Assembly: GCF_027244095.1 (NCBI RefSeq)
Contig: NC_069659.1
Location: 84,627,501 to 84,691,500, forward strand
DNA length: 64,000 nt
Reading direction: 5' to 3'
Source of the DNA: Hemicordylus capensis
Taxonomy: Eukaryota; Chordata; Lepidosauria; Squamata; Cordylidae
This document shows positions 45,837 through 56,300 of this stretch, one piece after another (position 1 is the stretch's first letter; each line of letters starts with the position of its first letter). A program made the translations under genes and the position numbers. The notes under the pieces were generated by a model, which was not told the DNA's origin, did no database searches, and saw nothing but the letters and a program-made list of their open reading frames with translations.

Positions 45837-48800
45837 CTACAAGGAAGAGAGAGAGACAGAAAAAGAACAGTTGAGTCTCCATTACTTCCTTATTTACTTG
45901 TAGCCACATCAAGTATGTAGGTAAGTAGGATATTTGGGTTGAATCCTAAGAATGACTTGCAAACATAAGAATTTTGCAACCAAGGAGGGTCAATTATCAC
46001 AGATTTCACTTTTCTGCTATAGACTCCTGTGCTCCCTAAAAATATGAGGGTCCCAAGAGCAAATGGTTTGGGGGAAAGTACAGGAGGCTGCAGAGGGAAG
46101 CAGGGGATTGGTGAAAAATCCACTTTCCCCCACTTGTACACTGGCACTTCTTCTGTTTGCAAGTAGTTCTTAAGATCCAACTCTTTGTAGCTCCAAAGCT
46201 AGAGGTTCCTATATATTACAAGTTATAGCTATTCACAAAAATATAATTTTAGAAGGGGAAATTCCATTCCTGAACTGTATATACATGCTCTATAACTTTA
46301 ACAAAAGCAATATTTACACATTAAGGGTTTTTTTTAAAAGCTTATTTGAAGACGCACCTGGAACTAAAAAGCATGCCAGACATCTTCTTGCAGGTGGATC
46401 CATTGCCTCCACAGACACCACATTTATCAAACTTCTTACTGGAACCTATGACGCGATCGCATCCAGCTTTTACACACTGCCCCTGGACACACACTGAAGT
46501 TGAATCTGGACTACATAAGGTTCCATCCACTACCTTTAAAGAAAGCAAGGAAGCCATGATCAGAAGGTGTATATCTGTTTTTATCAGAAATAGTATCACA
46601 CAAACATTTAAAATCAGTGGGCATAATCCAGCCAAAGTGAAATAAAACTGTATTGTCACCTCACATCTTGCTTGTTTATGACAGTTCATTATGCCCAAAT
46701 GGAAATGGAAAAGGCTTAAGATTACAGGCCAGGAACAGCCCCATCATTATGCTGCCAAGAAGCAGAGTTCCATGGATTCATCGCCAGATGTGCAAAAGTG
46801 TGCTGTGTGTGTGGTTCCTGGAGCTATTTTTCTACATTGAGAACTTGGGGCTGCACATGAAGTTCCTGATGTTCTATCAGGAACTGAGGTCCCAGGAAAA
46901 AAGGGTGGTATAAAAAATGAAAATAAATATCAGGAACTGCATGTGTGCAACTCCAACAGAAGTTCAGCTTGTACAGACTGGCAGAATACCAGTCATCTGT
47001 TTTTGAATGTAAGGAGCGCATAGCTAAATCTAATCTCTCCTTCTCTTCTGCTTCCCTGTCAAAATATATGCCTCTCCATTCCCCCTCTTCTGCACTCTCA
47101 GAAGTGACAACAGAAGCCATCAACTGAGCAACAAGGTGCACTGGCACATCAACAAAGTACTGCTGCTTGCCTGTCTTTCTAAGCCCTATTCTTATCTTCT
47201 GCATTGGCAACAAACAGACCCTGATCTTCCAAGCACTGTGTGTGCTAGAAGATCAGGTTCTGTCTTCCAGCATCTGGAGCCCAATTAATTGCTTCAAGGA
47301 TTAGGAAGTCAGCATATTGCCAAGTAATATTTTGGTATGAAACACAATCTATTTCTTACTTTATATTTGATTAACCTTTCAGCTTTTTGTGATGACTAAT
47401 AGCTTTAAAACTGAAATTAAAAAGTATTCTATCTCTTTTAGAGGTTTAGTAATAGGCATTACTAGGACATAGAGATTGAGACTGAAGGAACAGCTAGATA
47501 ATACAGAAATCCGGGCACTTTTGTTTAAAAACACCAACAATCACTTTTTAAGAAGGTGGAAGTCAGAAAGAAACAGAATGGATGCAAGGGGTGGTTGTTG
47601 TTTTTTTACACTGGTAAGATTAAGTTACCAGAGAAGCTAGGGAAGTGAAGTCACTGGAATAGAAAGTTAGCTTTCATATGAGCGCATGCCTTTCTAATCA
47701 ACCCCAGGAGAGAATTTATTCCTGCAAAAAGCTTTTTACCCGCACTCACTCTCCTACCTTAGGCTGAAGAACAAAGAAATAGCCAGTGCCTTTTGCAAGG
47801 CAGACAAGCTTGCATCTGTCTTTGGGAGAGACTCCAGCAAACTTGGGTATCCATTCCACTGCAGGCCCAGCTCCAAAATGGGATTTGGAAATATCATTGT
47901 GAGCCTCACACTGTTCCTCCCTGAAAGTTTTGCCTGTACACAGAAAAGACATTTATTAGGCATTAGAGGTCCATCTTTAATTTTATGATATTATAGCTAC
48001 ATTTTTCCATTTTAAAAAGTAATTGCAGCTTACCACTGTTGTCTGGACAGTCTTCAATATTACAGGATCTGTACTGCACTCGCTTCCCTTCACAGTATTT
48101 TCCTCCATTTTTTGGCACTGGATTGTCACACTCTCGCATAGAGTACTGCACTCCACCACCACAAGTCCTTGAACAGTCTCCCCAGAGTCCCCATGACCCC
48201 CATCCTCCATGGATAGGTGCCTGCATTTACAAACACAGAAGCAACTTGCATGTTACAACGTTTTGATAAAGCATTGTGCATCAGATACAAGTTTAGTTAA
48301 GCTAAATTAAGACAAATATTTACATGTACCAACATTAAAAACTGAGTGCCTCTCAAGTTTCCACTTTTCCTTAGCCATTTATGGTTTTAAATAGTTTTAA
48401 TGTTTTCAATTGTTGTAATGTTTTAACCTTTTTATTTGTTGTTTTTATTGTATTGTTGTAAACTGCCCAGATTTGGATTAGGGGCAGTATATAAATATGT
48501 TAAAACAAATTTAAAAATATTTAAATACATATATACATTATTACTCTTGCTACAATTTATTCAGTCAAAATACTTACATGCTTCTTGTCTGTCTTGTTTA
48601 CACACTTGCCATTCACACACCACTTGTCTTCTCCACAACTGGTGCCATCTGCCCAAGGAAAATGTTTGGTTTGGCACACCAGCAATCCACCAGAGGTGCC
48701 AGTACACCATAAAGTTGCACATGTGCTGGCCGCATCAGGACAATGTTTGGACTCCTCTCCAAATGTGAACTGGCACTGCCTGTTTGCATCATACATTGTT

Positions 48801-50267
48801 CCAGGTAGATCAGAAGGAAGCTGTAGAGGCTTGTGAGGCTTGTCCAGCAAACACTCACCTGAAAAGGGATGGAGGAAAACTTTGTTAAGAAGTTGGGTTG
48901 TGTTTCTTTTAAATAAGATTGTATGGTCCAGTGAACAGAATGTCAGAATTGGATTTGGGAGCTCTCAGTGGCAATGCCTATTCAGCCATGCAAACACAGG
49001 GTGGCTTTGGGCAAGCTATCTTTCAAGATCAAGTTCTCAAATATATAATGAATGCAACACTGACTAGCCTCAGAAAGGTGTTGAGAGAATGACTGAATTA
49101 ATGGCATGGTTCAGATGCAATGCTAAACCATGGCTGAGTACTATGTGAACAAGACTGAGGGAGTTGTGTACTCTCCCCTCCGCTCTTGATCTCCAGAGAA
49201 AGAGTGTGAACATTTCTGCCTTTGCTTAAGGGGAAAAACAACAACAACAAAACAACAACACAGCTCCTCGTTACATACAAATTTGGAGAGGCAGTTTATT
49301 AAGCAGCTATAGCTAGAAGCAGATCTGACTTGTTCTAACTATACTTAGTTAACAAGCCACAGTTCTTGGAATAAATACATAATAGGGAGCTGCTGCTTGT
49401 TCTTATGGCAACACAAACTTCTCTGGTGTGCAAGAGAAGTGGGGAAGAGTGATTCTGTTATGCTTGTCCAAATAGTACTAAATCATAGTTTAGTATTATG
49501 TCTAACTACACCAATGATTCTAAAGCATTTGGCACATAAACTATGCAATAAAAATGGCGGAAACAGTGGCAGTCAATATTTGATAAGCTTATTTTTAACT
49601 ATTAAATGGGAGTTGCTGTTTGAACATAAGAGCCCAAGGCCTATTGAGTACAGGAGGGGTTGGCAGAAAGTAGATCAGAATCTACTGATAGATCTTTGGG
49701 CGATTACAGTAGTAACCAAGCAGTGTGGGATAGCAAACCTGTCTGGCGTCTCCTTTGGGAAGCTCCAAACCGGCTCGGGTGCCTGCAGCCGAACTGGTTC
49801 AGTGGGCCGGGGAGTGGTTTCTTTAACAAGCAGGTCCTTACCTGCTCCACTGCCGTCCTGCTGCTTTTCCAGGTGCGGCACTCACCCTAGCAAAGGCCAT
49901 GGTAGCTGCAGCACTGTTCCCTGCAGCCTGCGTGTGCGGCGTCAGTATGCACATGGCCGCCACGCGTAGGCTGCAGGGAACAGTACCACAGCAGCCTTTG
50001 CTAGAGTGAGTGCCATGCCTGGAAAAGCATCAGGGGGGCAGTGGAGCCGGTAAGGACCTGCTTCTTAAGGGAACCACTCCTCACCGCCAAATGCCTGCAT
50101 GAGCCATTCATGCACATCCCTAGTTTGGAAACCAGTGTTCCCTCTAAGGCATGCACACCTGTGTGCTCACAAGTTTTTTGATGTCTGCTCAGTTGATTTT
50201 AGATCCCACTCAGGACGAATCAGGAAGGCTCCACTCTGAATGCAGGCCAAGCCCAATAATGTGTCCA

Positions 50268-50335
<68 letters not shown>

Positions 50336-53300
50336 AATGCTGTGCAGCTTCTTCTATGTTCCTGCCCTCCATTCTCACCACCTTGGCTACATGGTTCAAA
50401 ACCTGAGCCGAACTGTTAAATTTACGTGCATTATCCAGTATCTGGTGTGCCAAATCACTGAGTTCAGACATCCACTCCAAAATTTTGAGCTCATCCTCCA
50501 AATGGAAGCCTGTCAGATTAAACTGACCATGCATCCAATCCAGATCAGTGATGCTATCATCAATAGAGCTCACTATTGTGAGAATTTCCCCTTGGCAATC
50601 CTCCACCCATGAGTTGCAAAAACAAAGTTTACCCCTACTCCTTTTGATTGGAACCTTCTTACCAGTAGATAAGGTAACTTGAGAACAAGATTTTTGCAGA
50701 CAGAAGCATGTTTCATTGACCATATATAACACACAGTGTTAGGAAAAACCCGGAACTTAATGTATGTAACAAGGATAATACAGTGCACACATTGCCTTGA
50801 TACTGCCACCCAGGACAAAGATGGCGGGGGGGAATCAGAAGGAACACTGGTGGGAACCAGAAACAACCCTTGCCAGTTGTTCAACAACAGCAACAACCCT
50901 GCCTCCCCCCCCCGTTTTTTCCTAAATTAGGCTGCTGAAATAAATAATGCTTGGGGCAAAGCCAGGAGTGGATTATTGTGCAAAAGGATTATGAGCTTGG
51001 CCATGGTACTGAAGACAAATTCCTGGGCTGAGTGTGCGCATCCTGTTCCTTGATTTGAATGGTATGTCTACCCACTCTTGAGACACTTTTTTGCACCTGG
51101 CTCTGGCTGGTACATATCAGGATTCTAGCAAAAAATAAAAGTAGATCCTGCAAGCCTGAAGGCTGCCCACGACTGTAATATAGCATTCACTTTTCATTGG
51201 TGGCTGCTGGCCAGAGGCTCCCAGGAAATTTATATGCAGGGCACAAAAGCATCATCCCTTTCTTGTTAGTCCCCAGAATATGCAGGTCCCAATTAGCTAT
51301 CATGACTAAATAGATGTTTGATACAATTTTAGGCTAAGTAAGATGCCTTTTTGAAATTCTCCCAGTGGCAGGAGAGACCTTTGAAGAGCACCCATGTGGA
51401 TGGGACAATGTTTAAATAACCCAACCATTTGCATGAGTCCATAGCCAATGATGTAAGCTTTGCCCGTGGAATCAGCACCACCTGCTCCTGACTTGGTGCC
51501 AGTTCTGTGGGAAAGATCCACACAATTTCCACCCCCCACACCCATGTGGCTGGGTCAATTAAATCCTTTCCCAGTTAGTGGCAGCAGTACCCATGCAGCA
51601 AGGAGAAGACCTAAAGTGTATCTAGCAGCAGTTTTTTATTTGAATTTCTTATGTAGGGTTATTCTAATAAGTAGAAAATTAAAAAGCTAAAAATAAAAGC
51701 GATATAAAAACCCTAAGTTCACAGGAGATAAATAGAAAGCACTTCTTACCATGACCGTTATCCAAAAACGTAGTAATCATGTAAGCACTGCACGGAGACC
51801 ATGGCTGGCTTCGATCCAGGTTGGAAAGCATAGATGCCATCATATGGGAGTCTCTGCTTATGCCATTAATGCTGGCACACTGCTTTGCATCATCGTGAGG
51901 CATATTAAATACATGGCCTTAAAAAAAAAAAAAAAAAAAGAGGAGAGGAGATAGCATAAAGTAACCTGCCTACATAAAGAGAGATTCTTTGAAATAATGT
52001 TGTCTGCACTCAATCTTGATGTGTACTACAGCAAAGCAGTAATACCTTAGGATATTTTGTTAGCATACATGGTGGTATACCCCATTCCAAGCACACAAAT
52101 AATGATAGAACAAGCTTTATGTCAGGGCCACAAGGCAGCCACAATCAAAATGCAAACAAAAATTTGAACATAAGCTCATCTATCTTGCTTAATTAGGTTA
52201 ATTAAACATTGGGGTTTTTTTCCTGCAAGCTGAGTGCAAATTCTGCTTCTTACACATAGCACTGCTCTGTGCAAGCCAAACGTAGATGAGGAAGAATTAC
52301 AAGGAGCATTATTGGCAGATTGTATCCATAATGATAATATGACCAAGGCTGCAATCCTATGCATGCTTACTTGACAGCACATTCTACTGATGGGGCTTAC
52401 TTCTGATTAAACATGCATAGGATTTGTGCTGTAAGGCTGTGATCTTAAGTGCAGTTATTTAGAATTCAACATATATCAATGGGACTTTCAGTTAAGGCTG
52501 CAATACTGAATAAACAATCCAGACACAGTTCTGGCCAAACACAGATTTACCACATCAGTGAGAACTAGGTCACAGTTACTGGGATAACCATGCTGATTTA
52601 ATACTTAAAATATAGACCAATATGCATAAGGCATGTATTCTAGAAGGAATATGCTTGCCACAGATCTCCTTTGAATTTCAATTACCTAATTCATGAGTGG
52701 TTGTAAAAGCAGCTTGCAAGCCATCATCTTCTATGACAGAGCAACTGCGGTTTGGATCACAAACTGTTCCCACATCAGCCATCCCAAGAGTATCACATGT
52801 CTTGGCACCGCAGAGATCCTATATAAGGAAAAGAAGAGCCAGTTTCATTATTATTTAGGTCAGGAGCTAAACCTTGGCAGGAAGATCCTTACTTTGGCAG
52901 TGCATCTTTCCTTACGGAAAGAGCATCAATGCTCAGTATTTCAACAGGTATAAAGATAACTTTGCCTTGGAAGATACACAAGATATTGCACAAAGGAATA
53001 ATATCACTTTGCTACACTAATTATTGCAGTCATGCTGCAAGGCATGTATGATAAAGCAGTTATGTACTGCTCCTGGAGGAACTTTTTAATCTGTTTTGTC
53101 AACAAGCCCACTTACTTCAGTCTATAAATTCACATTACAGTTTCCCTCCACCTCTTAGTGACTTTTTCTTACAGTTGTATGGCAATGGAGATCCATTTGG
53201 AACTTTGGCATAGATGTGTCTGCTTAACAACCATAAGGCAACAACATTCACAAATTAAACTCTTATACTATATATGCTGAGCTGCTTTTTGTAGTTTCCT

Positions 53301-56300
53301 CATAGGAGAAACTACCAAAAGTTACTTCATAATAGGTAAGGCAGTTGCACCAACCAACCCAGCAATGACTGAATCTTAATCTTTCCAAAACTGCACATTG
53401 GCTACAGCACTTAAAGGTGTGTGGGCTAGAATCACAACACACAGACCTTTTATATTCTTTTCTCTTACCTGTCTGGTGAAAAGAATTGCAGTGTCATAAT
53501 GTTCAGCAAGCCGGTCACTGGGAAGATTGTGCTGCTTTTGCCAGCTGCAGAAGTTTCTTAAGGTGAGAGCAGCATTTGAGGATACATCAGGCCCTTTCTG
53601 CTCATCATAGATGACCATGATTTTCACCACCACCAGGCTAATGGAGTTCCGAATACTGGGATGCTTGTACAATTTGGCTGCCACAGACAGGAGTGTAAGG
53701 AGATAGTGCTTCAGTCCACTGCCATGAAACTCTGCCATAGATTGGTCTGCTACAAGCAAGGTCTCCACATAGCGAGGACTTGACACAAATCTTTTCTTCC
53801 TCATGCTTCTATTTCCTGTATTTTTTTTAAAAAAATGAATAGCCCATTGAGAAATTATTTACTGTGTCACTTTCAAGTTGTAACAAACAGAATGTTCCAA
53901 AGTATTTAACTAATTAGTAATGATGCAACTTTTTATTTATTAAAAACAGATACAGGATGGGAGCCTCAAGTGGGAATTCAACAGTACTGCTTTTTTTGTT
54001 TGGCTGCTTCAACCCAGGCACTCATTCACAAAGGCTGTGATAATTGGATTGCTTACTCTGAAATATTCCCACTAAGGACTGAAACATAAATCTTCTTGAT
54101 ACCCTGTGCAAACTTGGCTAACCTCCAGATCCTTGAAACAAAAGGCTAACCATAGGATCAGGTCCAAAGCTCCTCCAAGAGCAAGGATCCATATATCCTA
54201 CAATGAACGTCAATGCGTACAAGGAGTAGGGCTTTCCCTACTTATTCTGGAACTGGCACACCTCCATGATGATGACAGCCGATTTTGCGGTTTGGAAACA
54301 GAAATCCTTGCTTGTTTCTAGGAGGAGTTATTCCTCTGGCAGAGGAGGCTCATTCTCCTGATGCTGTTAACACAGAGATGGGCAGACTTCTGCCGGAAGT
54401 ACCGTATATCCCTTCCCTCCCAGCACTCTTACTATGCTAGGAATAAACTTCCCTTTGCACAGAGGAATTCTCACGTCTCTCTCCATCACCTGGAAAAAAG
54501 TATTTATCGCTCTACTTATCTTCCTGTATTCTACCAAAGACAATTACAGAGCTCTGTGGTCGCCAGGAGTCCACACTGACTCGAAGACAAACTTTACTTT
54601 TACTTGTCTTCAGGTAGAGGGGAGTCTCATCTTCCTATAGCTAGGTGTCAGTATACTGCAGACAGACAGGAGTCCTATCTTCCCCATCCACACCATTCTC
54701 CTACCTCACCCAATCACATCATCTCACAACAGAGTAAAAAGCTTCCTTTATCTTTTTTCCAAACACAGGGATTCACATGAAAACCAGGCCTCACTGGCTG
54801 ATATTGTAAGAAAATGAGGGGATTCTCACAATCAGGCAAAGGCGGGCTAAGGGAGCCTAGCCCGCTTTTACCTGATCTTCTGCTGCCACAGGAACCACGC
54901 AGCTCCCGGAAGCAAACCCTCCTAATTCCCCCTCCCCTTAGACGAGGTTAGTGGAGCAAGCGCTCCGCTAACCCCGTCTTTTCAATCATGTGTTGCTGTG
55001 GCTCTGTGCCGCAGCAACGCATGAGGAGACCCCCGCTGGGAGGCTGAAATAAGCCTCTCTACCCTTCGGGTGTCTCCAGGATGCCCTGCGCACTTGCGTG
55101 GGGCATCCTGGAACTTCCGAGGGCCATGCAGCCCCCGCCAGCCCCATGATGGAACTGGCAGTCGTGTGGACGGCCAATCCAGCCGCCCAGGGCTGCTTTC
55201 CTGCTCGTCTCCCTGCAAACCCCTTCCTGGCGAGTCTTACTGATCGTGAGACTCGCCTCAGTTAATGTGTTATAGAAGGCTCTGCAGCAATGTGACTGAG
55301 TCAACTCCTCCGTGAATCTTGTTGCACCAGCAGGTGAAACTTCCCTGCTCTGCCCAGCTCTAGAAGCACTCTGCAAGAGAGGAGACATGTTGCTGACCCT
55401 CAGTGACTGGTTTCCTTTCTCGTCAAGTGCCTCTGGAGCATGGGCAAAGCTGGGAAGTTTCACCTACTGGTGCAACAACATGTATGGAGGTGTAGCGGAA
55501 GACTGTGGGGGGGGAGTTCCGTGTGGGCCCCTGTCACATTTCCACAGAGCCAAAATGTGTGCTCTCTTATGAGTGTCCTTAAGTATATTCTTCTCAACCC
55601 TGGAAACTGCTATACAGCGTGGTATCGAAATCAATGGTGTCAGCCATTGTTTCCTAACTGAGGAGAAGTTCCCCCATCCTGATTTTATTCCAGAATTTGG
55701 TTTCTATGTGAACCCTTGCATTTTTTTTTTAAAAAAAATGTAATTAAACAAAATAAGAGGTATATATATTGAGCCTGGAATGAAGACTCCATGCATCTGT
55801 CTTGGCGTTATCCTATGGGATTCACAGGACTTTAGTTTCTTCTCAAGGCCTTATGGATTATGTCACGCTGCCTGGAACTGGATATCAAAAGCCTTGACTG
55901 AGGTTATTGAGCTCCTCGTGGAAGGCAGAGTGCAGGAAAAGCAGCTTGTGCCAAGCTTTGATTGCCTGTGTGACCCAGTTTCTCTGACCTCACTGCACTA
56001 CTTTCTTTGCTTCGGAGACTGCGCCCTTGTCTTACATGCCCTTCCCCTCCATCTTCTCATTGACTGTCTGTGTGAGTCATGTTAAACAGCTTTCATTCAC
56101 AAATTCTTCCTGGACTGTTAATTTCCTTCACCATCTCTACACCTGTGTCAAGGGAATGGTTTTAGATATCACACTGTATAGCAGTTTCCAGGGTTGAGAA
56201 GCATATACTTAAGGGTACAGTAAGCTTGATTCACTATTGATTTTTGCCTGTGTAATTTGTAGTGGAAATTTCCTAGTTGTACAGCCATGCAAATTAATGG

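Larger units (their letters stand above)
48859..51749 (-). other. ADAMTS1 intron 4 (2891 bp)
   Basis: The intron holds a fold-back MITE (about 49735-50124), a hAT-like element with an open reading frame and an (AAAG)n tract (50133-50849), and otherwise unassigned AT-rich sequence. 51000-51700 shows nothing recognisable. Confidence 0.8.

Noticed and set aside
50265-50337. CRISPR-like or coding repeat
   Set aside because: It is a simple (AAAG)n microsatellite without spacers; the FFLS peptide repeat is its translation.
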